DNA of 64,000 bases from Chroococcidiopsis sp. CCMEE 29 (lineage in GTDB: Bacteria > Cyanobacteriota > Cyanobacteriia > Cyanobacteriales > Chroococcidiopsidaceae): NCBI RefSeq assembly GCF_023558375.1, contig NZ_CP083761.1, positions 3,646,501 through 3,710,500 of the forward strand, written 5' to 3'. Shown here in pieces: positions 8,743-17,046 of the stretch. The position numbers and the translations under genes are program-made. Under the pieces are notes generated by a model that saw nothing but the letters and a program-made list of their open reading frames with translations, was not told where the DNA came from and ran no database searches. Numbering within the stretch: the stretch's first letter is position 1; each line of letters starts with the position of its first letter.

Positions 8743-9963
8743 TTGACACTACGGGTTGCTGTTGTTGGGTCAGGTCCAGCTGGTTCTTCTGCTGCGGAGA
8801 TTCTAGCAAAAGCTGGGATCGAGACCTACCTGTTTGAGCGCAAGTTAGACAATGCTAAGCCTTGTGGCGGTGCAATTCCGCTGTGTATGGTGAGTGAGTT
8901 TGACCTCCCGCCTCACATTATTGACCGCCAGGTGCGGAAGATGAAGATGATCTCGCCCTCGAATCGAGAGGTAGATATCAATCTGATAAATGAAACAGAA
9001 TATATTGGCATGTGTCGCCGCGAGGTGCTGGATGGTTTCATGCGCGATCGCGCGGCGCAATTGGGTGCAAATTTAATTAATGCCACTGTTCATAAACTCG
9101 ATATTCCCACAAATAATACTGACCCCTACACCATCCACTATGTCGATCACTCAGAAGGTGGCGCACAGGGGATTGCCAAGACACTGAAAGTAGATGTAAT
9201 CATTGGGGCGGATGGCGCAAATTCCCGGATTGCGAAGGAAATTGATGCTGGGGATTACAACTATGCGATCGCTTTCCAAGAGCGGATTCGTCTGCCCCAA
9301 GACAAAATGGCGTATTACAATGACCTAGCAGAAATGTACGTGGGCGACGACGTTTCCACAGATTTCTATGCTTGGGTATTCCCTAAGTACGACCATGTAG
9401 CCGTTGGTACTGGGACCATGCAGGTACATAAAGCCAGCATCAAACAGCTGCAAGCTGGAATTCGTGCCCGTGCTGCGAAAAAACTGATTGGCGGTCAAAT
9501 CATCAAAGTTGAGGCACACCCAATTCCTGAACATCCTAGACCTCGCCGCGTTGTCGGTCGGGTTGCCTTGGTAGGCGATGCCGCTGGCTACGTTACCAAA
9601 TCTTCCGGTGAAGGAATTTACTTTGCTGCTAAGTCCGGTAGGATGTGTGCCGAAACGATTGTCGAACTTACCAATGGGGGAAGTTGCATTCCCACCGAAA
9701 AAGACCTCAAAGTTTACCTCAAGCGCTGGGACAAAAAATACGGTCTCACCTACAAGGTACTCGATCTCCTGCAAACCGTCTTCTACCGCAGCGACGCTAC
9801 CCGCGAAGCTTTTGTAGAGATGTGTTCTGACCTCGATGTGCAACGGCTGACGTTTGATAGTTATCTCTATAAGACGGTTGTTCCAGCTAATCCCATTACT
9901 CAGTTAAAAATTACTGCTAAGACACTTGGCAGTCTAATTCGGGGTAATGCACTAGCTCCTTAA
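8743..9963 (+). CDS. chlP: Geranylgeranyl reductase ChlP
   Basis: 406-residue flavoprotein that reduces geranylgeranyl groups to phytyl for chlorophyll a, tocopherol and phylloquinone. An FAD-binding Rossmann motif VVGSGPAGSSAAE opens the protein; PCGGAIPLCMVSEFDLP is the conserved ChlP segment near residue 45, and VGDAAGYVTKSSGEGIYFA near 285 is the second FAD motif. The start is a TTG at 8743: the family begins with (M)TLRVAVVGSGP, and GGGAGAAG sits 4 bases upstream. A longer TTG start at 8722 is possible but has no ribosome-binding site. A HIP1-containing terminator follows. Confidence 0.95.
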   Translation: MTLRVAVVGSGPAGSSAAEILAKAGIETYLFERKLDNAKPCGGAIPLCMVSEFDLPPHIIDRQVRKMKMISPSNREVDINLINETEYIGMCRREVLDGFMRDRAAQLGANLINATVHKLDIPTNNTDPYTIHYVDHSEGGAQGIAKTLKVDVIIGADGANSRIAKEIDAGDYNYAIAFQERIRLPQDKMAYYNDLAEMYVGDDVSTDFYAWVFPKYDHVAVGTGTMQVHKASIKQLQAGIRARAAKKLIGGQIIKVEAHPIPEHPRPRRVVGRVALVGDAAGYVTKSSGEGIYFAAKSGRMCAETIVELTNGGSCIPTEKDLKVYLKRWDKKYGLTYKVLDLLQTVFYRSDATREAFVEMCSDLDVQRLTFDSYLYKTVVPANPITQLKITAKTLGSLIRGNALAP

Positions 9964-9973
9964 GCTGGTTTTT

Positions 9974-10004
9974 AAGGGCGATCGCTAAATGCTGCGATCG
10001 CCTT
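9974..10004 (+). terminator. HIP1-containing hairpin after chlP
   Basis: AAGGGCGATCGC, eight loop bases, GCGATCGCCTT, then ATTTCATTT. The stem is built from two HIP1 octamers. The T-run is weak, so termination strength is uncertain. Confidence 0.55.
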
Positions 10005-10222
10005 ATTTCATTTAATAGTGGGTAAGAACAAGAATTATAACGGCTACTACTATGCTTAGGGAACCTATGATATTATTTTATACTGGAGATATTAGGTAGG
10101 ATAAAAAATCCGGCAGATTAGCATTATAAAAATTAACCATAAAAAATATAACATATAGAGCTTTGAAAAGGCAATATCGCGGTGTAAATAAGAGTCAGTA
10201 ATCAAGATTCGGTCAGTGGCTT

Positions 10223-10978
10223 CTACTCTTGGCTACTAACACTTGCTGACAGGTCGGAGTCTTCAGGTGATTGTTCGGTAGTGGGTAATTCAAGGCAGTA
10301 GCCTGCACCGTAAACCGTCTTGATGTAGCGTGGATGGCGCGGGTCTGGTTCCAGCTTTGTTCTCAGGTGGCGGATATGCACCCGAATTGTTTCAATGTCG
10401 TCATCTGGATCGTAGCCCCAGACTTCTTTGAGGATGTCACTAGGAGAAACCGTCTGCCCATGTCGCTGGAGTAAGCAGTGCAGCAGCTCAAATTCGAGGT
10501 GCGTCAGTTTAACCGTCTTACCAAACCAAATTGCCTCAAAACGTTCTGGGACGAGGGTAAGCGAACCATAGTTGAGAATTTCACTGTGCTTAGCCGCCTG
10601 AGGGATGCGGTCAGTGCGCCTGAGTAATGCCCGCACCCTTGCCAGCATTTCTTCGACTTCAAATGGTTTAGTGAGGTAGTCATCAGCACCAGCATTGAAG
10701 CCTTCCACCTTATCCTGAGTTTGACTTAAAGCTGTCAACATTAACACAGGAATCTCAGTAGTGCGCTCATCTCGACGTAGACGCTGGCAAACAGTGAATC
10801 CGTCCACTCTCGGCAGCATCAGATCGAGCATAATCAAATCCGGCTGTAGCTGTAGTGCTAGCGCTTGACCTTTGATACCATCTTCTGCTTGACTGACTTC
10901 GTATCCAGCCATTTCTAGATTGACTGCAACCAGTTCTGAGATAGCGGCATCATCGTCAATAACAAGGATTCGAGGCAT
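10223..10978 (-). CDS. rpaA: Response regulator RpaA (circadian output, phycobilisome association)
   Basis: 251-residue OmpR-class regulator: receiver domain (1-120) with acidic pocket DDD at 8-10, phosphorylation Asp at about 52 in IMLDLMLP, and Lys in [11 protein letters not shown]; then a winged-helix DNA-binding domain (about 135-235). The sequence [20 protein letters not shown] and the linker [17 protein letters not shown] fit RpaA rather than RpaB. RpaA receives signals from SasA and drives circadian gene expression. The ATG at 10978 is chosen over a 43-residue non-homologous extension. It is a single gene, divergent from the broken hydrolase. Confidence 0.92.
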   Translation of the reverse strand: MPRILVIDDDAAISELVAVNLEMAGYEVSQAEDGIKGQALALQLQPDLIMLDLMLPRVDGFTVCQRLRRDERTTEIPVLMLTALSQTQDKVEGFNAGADDYLTKPFEVEEMLARVRALLRRTDRIPQAAKHSEILNYGSLTLVPERFEAIWFGKTVKLTHLEFELLHCLLQRHGQTVSPSDILKEVWGYDPDDDIETIRVHIRHLRTKLEPDPRHPRYIKTVYGAGYCLELPTTEQSPEDSDLSASVSSQE

Positions 10979-11118
10979 TCTTAAAGAAGTTTGACTACGT
11001 GTTAAGGAGAAATAAGAATCTTTGGGGAATACAAAGATTACTGTACTGATTATAAGGAAGGATTCTAAATCTGATCTAAATCTTAAAGTGTCAGTCTCAT
11101 TACACAAGAAGGGGTCAG

Positions 11119-12256
11119 ATGCCTAATCTGCCTTATCCTGCCTTCAATCCGCCTTGGTGGCTAAGAAATGGCCTGGCGATGACCGTTTACACTGCTTTGA
11201 GGGCTAGTCAGGAGTGGGAAAAGACCACCTTAGACTCGGAGCCATCTTACCAAAAAACTATCTTTACAGGGGCAGGTGGAGTACCTATTTTTGGTTGGGT
11301 TGCTATTCCTGAAAATCCTCCTGGCACAATTATTGGCACTTATGGCATTACAGGTTCTCTAGATAATCAATGATTTCTGAGACTGCTGGGACGTAAAGCA
11401 TTTGCCCAAGGCTATGCAGTGGTTCTATTTGACTGGAGAGCGCACGGCAAAACAGCCCAGTTATCTTCGACGCTGACTTCTGATGGCTTGTACGAGGGAG
11501 AAGATTTTGTCCACATTGCGGCTCAAGCTAAGGCAATGGGTTGCCCCGCAAACTTCTGGTTCACCGGGTTTTCTCTGGGAGGGCAATTAGCGCTATGGGC
11601 AGTGAAAGCCTCACAGGAGCTTCTCAGTAGGGAAGCAGTTCTTAAGCAGGGGGAGCAGGGGAAGCAGGGGAAGCAGGGGGAGAACTCACCCCGCGCCCCG
11701 CGCCCCGCGCCCCTCGCCTCTCAAGATATTGGAGGGGCGGCAGTGATTTGTCCGAGTCTGGATTCTGTTCGTTCCCTTACCTATTTAGTCAAACACCCCT
11801 GGGGGAAGTATTTGGAACAAGCGATCGGGCGGGAACTGAAAAAGCTAGCTTGGCGAGTTTATGAAGCTCACCCTGGAGCCATCGATCCAGCAGCAATTGA
11901 GCGGGCTAACAGTATCTGGGGTTTTGATCGGGAACTGGTGATTGGGCGCTTGGGCTTTCCATCAGTGGAAGCATATTACGAAGCGAGTAGTGGCTTACAA
12001 TTGTTTCCTATCTTAGAGAAACCGACTCTGAATTATCTATGCTGCAGATGATCCTTTGTTTGACCCGACAATTGTACCTGACTTACAAGCTGCGTGCGAT
12101 CGCAACCCTTGCATTGACTTAATCCTGACTCGTTACGGTGGTCATGTTGGCTATCTCAGCAGTAAAGCAGGACAGTACCAAGCGGGAGACCCCGATCCCT
12201 GGTGGGCATGGAATCGAGTTTTAGAGTGGTGCGCAAGGAAGGGGCGAGGGGTGTAG
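11119..12256 (+). pseudogene. Alpha/beta hydrolase, broken by a stop codon and a frameshift
   Basis: Three pieces read as one alpha/beta hydrolase of about 375 residues. The first ends at an in-frame TGA at 11371-11373, where a Trp (TGG) would continue the protein into FLRLLGRKAFAQGYAVVLFDW. The second carries the nucleophile elbow GFSLGG and ends at 12051. One extra A at about 12031-12032 shifts the frame; removing it restores LIIYAADDPLFDP, the expected acid-residue region, running to 12256. A block of CAGGGGGAG/CCGCGCC repeats (about 11644-11728) is inserted in frame after the nucleophile helix. The gene is probably inactive unless both lesions are sequencing errors. Confidence 0.85.
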
Positions 12257-12433
12257 ACGCGCAAGCGGCTTCTCGAAGAGTGGGGCGAGGAGATTAGCTT
12301 AGTTAGGTAGGGGGATCGAAGTGATTGGTAGAGGCGGCAACCGCAATCATTGATAAAAGCCTGCAGAAGCTCTTGTTTCAGTACAAATGTTTCAAAATGA
12401 GAATTGCTGGAGTTTAATTCCCCAACCTTCCAT
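12257..12433. other. Spacer with dispersed-repeat fragment
   Basis: The segment GTAGACGCGCAAGCGGCTTC near 12253 resembles the reverse complement of the insert found inside the repeat at 25535-25716. No gene or clear terminator is seen between the convergent hydrolase pseudogene and mrpB. Confidence 0.5.
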
Positions 12434-13093
12434 TCACAACAATCCCCGATAACGAATAAAGACCAAAATAACCGCCCACGACCCCAACGCGACTTTTACT
12501 GCGACCAGGATGTTGAGTAGGGGGATAACCCCGCCGCTGACAAGTGCGCCCAACTCTCCGTGCGGTAATTCTATTCCAGCCAGAGTTATAACCGCCAAAA
12601 CAATGAAAATAAGAACCGAAACCTTCTCCCATGTAGCGGCGTTCCAGCGCTTGTACATCGCCTGCATCCACTCCGTTGATGAGGTAATCGCCACCAGTCC
12701 GATCGCCGTTCCGCCCGCAACTCCAGCCGCAAAACCACCGCCGGGACTCAGATGCCCCCGAATAGCCAGTTCGATACCCACCAAAGCGGCAATGGTTGCT
12801 CCCAGACGCGCCAAAATAACTGATGGTTCATCTGTAAACTGATAGATCGTGCAGAACGGTCTTTCATTCGCCAGCAGAAAATGAGCACCCATTACTGCGA
12901 TTGTAAATACCACCACTTCAAAGATAGTGTCATAGAGCCGATTCCTGAGAATAATACCCGTAACTGCATTGGGAACCCCACTATCTTGTACAACCGCTTC
13001 GACGATCGAGAGCGATAAGTCCGGTGCCGGATTGGGAATAATCAGGAATTTGACGTAGAGCGCTATCCCCGCTGCAATGTAGACCCATTTCAT
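12434..13093 (-). CDS. mrpB: Mrp-type Na+/H+ antiporter subunit B
   Basis: 219-residue membrane protein of the MnhB/MrpB family. Several TM segments are present, with the family signature RGHLSPGGGFAAGVAGG near residue 120. It is the last gene of the operon and starts inside the stop of the preceding gene (ATGA overlap), which implies translational coupling. The N-terminal part (about 1-85) is an added membrane region, as in cyanobacterial MrpB proteins. Confidence 0.88.
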   Translation of the reverse strand: MKWVYIAAGIALYVKFLIIPNPAPDLSLSIVEAVVQDSGVPNAVTGIILRNRLYDTIFEVVVFTIAVMGAHFLLANERPFCTIYQFTDEPSVILARLGATIAALVGIELAIRGHLSPGGGFAAGVAGGTAIGLVAITSSTEWMQAMYKRWNAATWEKVSVLIFIVLAVITLAGIELPHGELGALVSGGVIPLLNILVAVKVALGSWAVILVFIRYRGLL

Positions 13094-13677
13094 ATACGTT
13101 CCTCCCCTGAGTCTGGTGCATTTACATAGGTCAGGATTGTCGCTGGTGATGAAAGTTCGGTTTGCATGATGTCATAGAGGCGTCGAACCCTAGTTGTGGT
13201 GTGATAGAGTTGCTGTTCGTCCTCACTCGCTACGGAGTCTTGATTATCGTGCTCTGGTCTGGCACAGGTGGCATGAACTTCTTTGTCCATCAGCGCTCGG
13301 TACAAGGTCTGCGTATTCGTGTACGGGACTAGCTCAAGACGCATATGGCGTTTGCCAAAAATTGTTCGTAGGTCATCCATCAGTTTCCCCAAATGGGGAT
13401 CGTCATCTGCCTCGATCGACCCGTCTTTGAGCACACCAAGACGCATGACCAGCGATGAACGCACCGCGATCGCATAGAGAGTAATCGCAAGCAGGGTACC
13501 CATCAATGCTTGGGTCAAAGCAACATCCGCTGCCCCCAAAACCGCAAATACCAATGCCGCCACCGCTCCCAGTATTCCCTGGATTACCAGGGCATGGTAT
13601 GGATTGACCTGAAGTACCAGCATGAACGCGGACAATGGCAGCAGGGCGGTTATGACATAGATATAGCTATCATTCAT
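13090..13677 (-). CDS. mrpA: Mrp antiporter subunit A-like (short, MbhD/DUF4040 domain)
   Basis: 195 residues. The first 75 form three TM segments with the DUF4040/MbhD signature ALVIQGILGAVAALVFAVLG followed by AADVALTQALMGTLL. The remaining 120 residues are soluble and acidic. It matches only the C-terminal portion of classical MrpA and lacks the large NuoL-like part. Starting at ATG 13677 it overlaps mrpG by 8 bases; a longer frame to 13755 lies within mrpG and is not family-like. Confidence 0.8.
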   Translation of the reverse strand: MNDSYIYVITALLPLSAFMLVLQVNPYHALVIQGILGAVAALVFAVLGAADVALTQALMGTLLAITLYAIAVRSSLVMRLGVLKDGSIEADDDPHLGKLMDDLRTIFGKRHMRLELVPYTNTQTLYRALMDKEVHATCARPEHDNQDSVASEDEQQLYHTTTRVRRLYDIMQTELSSPATILTYVNAPDSGEERI

Positions 13678-13948
13678 GGCTACCCCCGCTACTGGAACAG
13701 TATGCCAACACATACCCCAGCACTGTATTCCAGATCGCCAAAGAGATAAGGGCAAGGATGAGCAGCGGCCATTCGCTGGGTATCTTCAGGAGCAGTCCGA
13801 CGATGATGCTCATCGAGCCGAGCGTATCTGCAACCGAAAGGCTATGCAGCTTGAATAATACCGATCGGTTGCCGATCAGGGGAAAGGTTCCCCAAAACCA
13901 GAAGACGATTCCTAGACCTATACAGGTATAACTAAGCGCATTGATCAT
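13670..13948 (-). CDS. mrpG: Mrp antiporter subunit G
   Basis: 92-residue membrane protein with three TM segments and the MnhG/PhaG signature: FWFWGTFPLIGNRSVLFKLH then ADTLGS. ATGA overlap with mrpF upstream. Confidence 0.85.
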   Translation of the reverse strand: MINALSYTCIGLGIVFWFWGTFPLIGNRSVLFKLHSLSVADTLGSMSIIVGLLLKIPSEWPLLILALISLAIWNTVLGYVLAYCSSSGGSHE

Positions 13949-14196
13949 AGTTCACTCATTCGTTTAAGGACATGTGCCAGCAGCATTAACGCGGCATTAC
14001 CCACACTCAGGATGATTACCCCTACAACACCGAGCATCCAATCATCCCGTAAGACGGATACAACCAGGATCATGATTGACGTCTTGGTGGCGATACTTGA
14101 AAATGCCAACATCTTCTGCCAGATATTCTCATCCTGCCAAGCCTCGTAGATGGGTATGAGCAGAGCCAGAATCATTGCAATTAGTATCAAGTTCAC
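13945..14196 (-). CDS. mrpF: Mrp antiporter subunit F
   Basis: 83-residue membrane protein with three predicted TM segments, in the MrpF position between mrpE and mrpG and with ATGA overlaps at both ends. Sequence motifs of MrpF are weak in such a short protein, so the call rests on size, topology and gene order. Confidence 0.78.
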   Translation of the reverse strand: MNLILIAMILALLIPIYEAWQDENIWQKMLAFSSIATKTSIMILVVSVLRDDWMLGVVGVIILSVGNAALMLLAHVLKRMSEL

Positions 14197-14582
14197 GCCT
14201 TTTTCCTCCGTCGCACCCAGTGGACTTCGTACCAGCCTTTTTCGTGGTACTTCAAAACAACGGTCTTGGGCGTAAAGGTGATCAGAAATATATCCAGGAA
14301 GATGAGTCCAGGTGTCCGTCCGGGTTTGACTCGTTCCATCGTCACATCTTCCTGATTATGGGGACGGATGATCATTTCCAAGGCTTCCAGATATGCCTGC
14401 GGAATCGCCACGAGGGTCTCCCACAGGGCCCGCAGCCAATCCTTTAATGCTCCTGGAGCTTTGGGGCTTCCCGGCAATAGGAGTGCGACGCTGACGCCGA
14501 TGATGATATTTGCCACACTCAAATTGGCGGTAAGCAGAAACCAAATGGTCAGTCGCAATATCAGATTCAGATACCCAATCAT
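14193..14582 (-). CDS. mrpE: Mrp antiporter subunit E
   Basis: 129-residue protein with two N-terminal TM segments (LRLTIWFLLTANLSVANIIIG) followed by a soluble domain with TPGLIFLDIFLITFTPKTVV, matching the MnhE fold. ATGA overlap with mrpD. In the complex, MrpE aids assembly and transport. Confidence 0.83.
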   Translation of the reverse strand: MIGYLNLILRLTIWFLLTANLSVANIIIGVSVALLLPGSPKAPGALKDWLRALWETLVAIPQAYLEALEMIIRPHNQEDVTMERVKPGRTPGLIFLDIFLITFTPKTVVLKYHEKGWYEVHWVRRRKKA

Positions 14583-16012
14583 GCCAATACCATCCAGAAG
14601 AGCAGGATCAACATCAGACTCATCACACCGATCAGATGCTCAAATTGCTCTAAAACTCGGGGCAGCTTGAGTACGGATCGTTGAAAAATCAAAAAATAGG
14701 CTAACCAGCCAAGGCCGATGATGGCGAGTGGTTTCAAGATATTCGCAATGGTATACGCCTCGTAATACACAACGTTTGCCGCAAAGAGACCACCGAGCAG
14801 CAGGATCACCGCTGGCCAGAAACCGGGCTTTACTGCCTTCTCTTGTGCCGCTCCATGCGGCAAGAATATGAATTTGGCAAACGAGATTGCTGTTCCCAAA
14901 GCCGCAAGGTTCATGCCGATCGCTTGCCAGGGCATCAAATTCTTCGTCGTCAACACCTTCGCCCCAAAGCCGGACAACAACGGAAAGCCGGATATTGAGA
15001 AGCTAGCGATAACCAGAGCAACCCAGACCGCAGTATTGATCGGCTTCTGTTGCAGTTCCTTGAGGTTTCGGCTCGGTAAGACCCCCGCTATCAGAAAGAG
15101 CGCTGATTTGACCATTCCGTGGGTAAGTGCATAAAAGCCACCTACTCCAGGTGCGGCAAGGATAAAGCCCAACTGCGAAACCGTATGAAACGCCAGCATG
15201 CGCTTGGTATCTTTTTCAAAGACGGCATAGAACACGCCCACCAGTGCCGTCCCAACTCCGAAGATCCTGACTATCGGATCAACCTCATCCAAAACCAGAG
15301 CACAACGCACCAGCGGAAAGACGCCAGCTTTGACCACAATTCCCGACAGCATGGCTGACACTGGCGTTTCCGATTCGGAGTGGGTCAACGGTAACCACAA
15401 TCCCGATACAAAGACCCCCCCTTTGGTCAATAGTCCCAGAAAGATGAGGGCAAGTGCTTCCGGAGGTGCCCCGCGCAAACCTGCAAAAGCAAACGAATGA
15501 TGCGCCTGATAGACCAGCACCGCGCCAACCAGATAAAAAAGCATTGCCGTGTTGCTGATAAAGAGATAGCGTAAGGCAACCCAAATCGAGCGGTCAGTCC
15601 GAGGATAGGCAATCAAGAGAAACGCGGCAATACTGATTACCTCTAGCGCCACGTATAAACTGAGAAAGTCCGAACAGACGAAAGCGGCATTGACACTACC
15701 ATGCAAAATGATGGTCTGGGCATAAAAAAAAGCCGTCTTACCGCTGTGCCAACAGTAAAGTATGACCGCAGCTGTTACCAGCGCATTGGTTAATATAAAA
15801 TAGCCGCTTAACTGATCGACCACTAATGTGACGCCGAAATGATCCAGTAACTGTAGTGTCAGTGGCGATCGCTCGGCAAATAGCTGCAACGCATATCCGG
15901 CAGAAACAAGGGCTACACCCAGTGCGAGGTACCGGTCAAGTTTGGGGAGCAGATAAATGCTGAACCCCACAAAAAACGGGAATGCGATCCATGCGATCGT
16001 AATGGTACTCAT
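14579..16012 (-). CDS. mrpD: Mrp antiporter subunit D (NuoN/M-like)
   Basis: 477-residue polytopic membrane protein with the proton-antiporter module shared with complex I: KGGVFVSGLWLPLTHSESET, then a Lys-bearing VVKAGVFPLVRCALV and MLAFHTVSQLGFILAAPGVG. About 12-14 TM segments are predicted. It is thought to carry out ion translocation. It begins in the stop codon of mrpC (ATGA). Only this one D-type subunit is present in the operon. Confidence 0.9.
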   Translation of the reverse strand: MSTITIAWIAFPFFVGFSIYLLPKLDRYLALGVALVSAGYALQLFAERSPLTLQLLDHFGVTLVVDQLSGYFILTNALVTAAVILYCWHSGKTAFFYAQTIILHGSVNAAFVCSDFLSLYVALEVISIAAFLLIAYPRTDRSIWVALRYLFISNTAMLFYLVGAVLVYQAHHSFAFAGLRGAPPEALALIFLGLLTKGGVFVSGLWLPLTHSESETPVSAMLSGIVVKAGVFPLVRCALVLDEVDPIVRIFGVGTALVGVFYAVFEKDTKRMLAFHTVSQLGFILAAPGVGGFYALTHGMVKSALFLIAGVLPSRNLKELQQKPINTAVWVALVIASFSISGFPLLSGFGAKVLTTKNLMPWQAIGMNLAALGTAISFAKFIFLPHGAAQEKAVKPGFWPAVILLLGGLFAANVVYYEAYTIANILKPLAIIGLGWLAYFLIFQRSVLKLPRVLEQFEHLIGVMSLMLILLFWMVLA

Positions 16013-16344
16013 GGCGTATTGTTCTTCTCGATCTCATTGCTTTCCAATGTCGGATTATCCCGTGCCAGCTTCATGACACCGACCAGCATTAAGGCCTGAA
16101 TCGAAAAGCCGATCACAATCGCCGTCAATATGACCGCCTGGGGGACCGGATCGGAGTAAGCGCCATTTTTAACGGTTGAAACAATGGGTGTGAACAAGCC
16201 ATCTCGCGATGCAACCAGCACGTAATAGGCGATAACCCCCGTGCTCATGACATCCATGGAGATGATCTTCATCACAAGGTTCTTTTTAAGGATGATGCCG
16301 AAAAATCCGCACAATATTGTTGCGAATATGCATGCTTCTAACAC
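16009..16344 (-). CDS. mrpC: Mrp antiporter subunit C (NuoK-like)
   Basis: 111-residue protein with three TM segments and a NuoK/MnhC pattern: LVMKIISMDVMSTGVIAYYV, then DPVPQAVILTAIVIGFSIQA. First gene of the C-D-E-F-G-A-B operon; all later genes overlap their predecessor by 4 to 8 bases. Its promoter must lie in 16345-16434. Confidence 0.87.
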   Translation of the reverse strand: MLEACIFATILCGFFGIILKKNLVMKIISMDVMSTGVIAYYVLVASRDGLFTPIVSTVKNGAYSDPVPQAVILTAIVIGFSIQALMLVGVMKLARDNPTLESNEIEKNNTP

Positions 16345-16434
16345 GGGAATTGCTGTTGGGTAAGGGTCGGTTGTAATTATCTTTGAAAAAATACACTATT
16401 TCTGAGTTTGAGCAGCTAGATTGCAAGTAAATAA

Positions 16435-16908
16435 CTAATGGTTGTGAGATTTAGCATTTATACGACGGATTAACCAGTAGCTAATTGATAGTGAAAAAAT
16501 AGCAATAGCTAAACCGATCAAATCTATTCCTGTTGCTTTACTAAAATCAAAAATAATAATTTTACGGGCAACTGCAATCAAGGAGGTGATAATAACTAGC
16601 TCTACTTGAATCGCGTGCTTTTTCAAATAAGCAGCAATATTTTCCAGCAGTTCTAGGGCAATCAATATATTCAAAAATAATCCAAAGGTTTCGATAAGAC
16701 CTTTGTTGAAAAAGCCGGTTGGCTCTTGCATCAAATCCTGAAAAAGCAAACGAATTAAATCAATTAGAGAAATTAAAATTACAACGATTAAGGCTAAAGA
16801 TAAAACTTTTGAAACAAAGTTTTCAATTCTGTGAATTCCTTTGAGAAAGGACTCATCTCTGCTCAATTCTGTTATTGTTATCGCCCGTTTCTTCCATCGC
16901 CACATCAT
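16435..16908 (-). CDS. PsiE-like membrane protein
   Basis: 157-residue protein with about four TM segments and the phosphate-starvation-inducible PsiE pattern: a first TM with VVILISLIDLIRLLF, then LFLNILIALELLENIAAYL, and the basic VELVIITSLIAVARKIIIFD. Function is not established for the family. The ATG at 16908 was taken; a TTG at 16938 would extend it by 10 residues. It sits between bicA and the mrp operon on the same strand, and may be part of either transcript. Confidence 0.75.
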   Translation of the reverse strand: MMWRWKKRAITITELSRDESFLKGIHRIENFVSKVLSLALIVVILISLIDLIRLLFQDLMQEPTGFFNKGLIETFGLFLNILIALELLENIAAYLKKHAIQVELVIITSLIAVARKIIIFDFSKATGIDLIGLAIAIFSLSISYWLIRRINAKSHNH

Positions 16909-17020
16909 AATATCTAAGGTCTGATATCGACTCCTCAAAATCTCGTTGCTAGGCTAAGCGAGCATGGAAAGCATGGGGACTTCTCCCGCTCAGCCCTAGG
17001 TGCCGTCGAACAGCCGTCTA

Positions 17021-17040
17021 GGGTGGGCAAAAGTCCACCC
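17021..17040. repeat. Short hairpin repeat downstream of bicA
   Basis: GGGTGG, eight bases, CCACCC. The hairpin lies just after the bicA stop. It lacks a T-run on the minus strand, so it is probably a dispersed repeat rather than a terminator. Confidence 0.45.
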
Positions 17041-17046
17041 TCAGAA

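Noticed and set aside
10223-10978. RpaB instead of RpaA
   Set aside because: The N-terminal receiver sequence and the linker after it fit RpaA; RpaB has a different start and linker.
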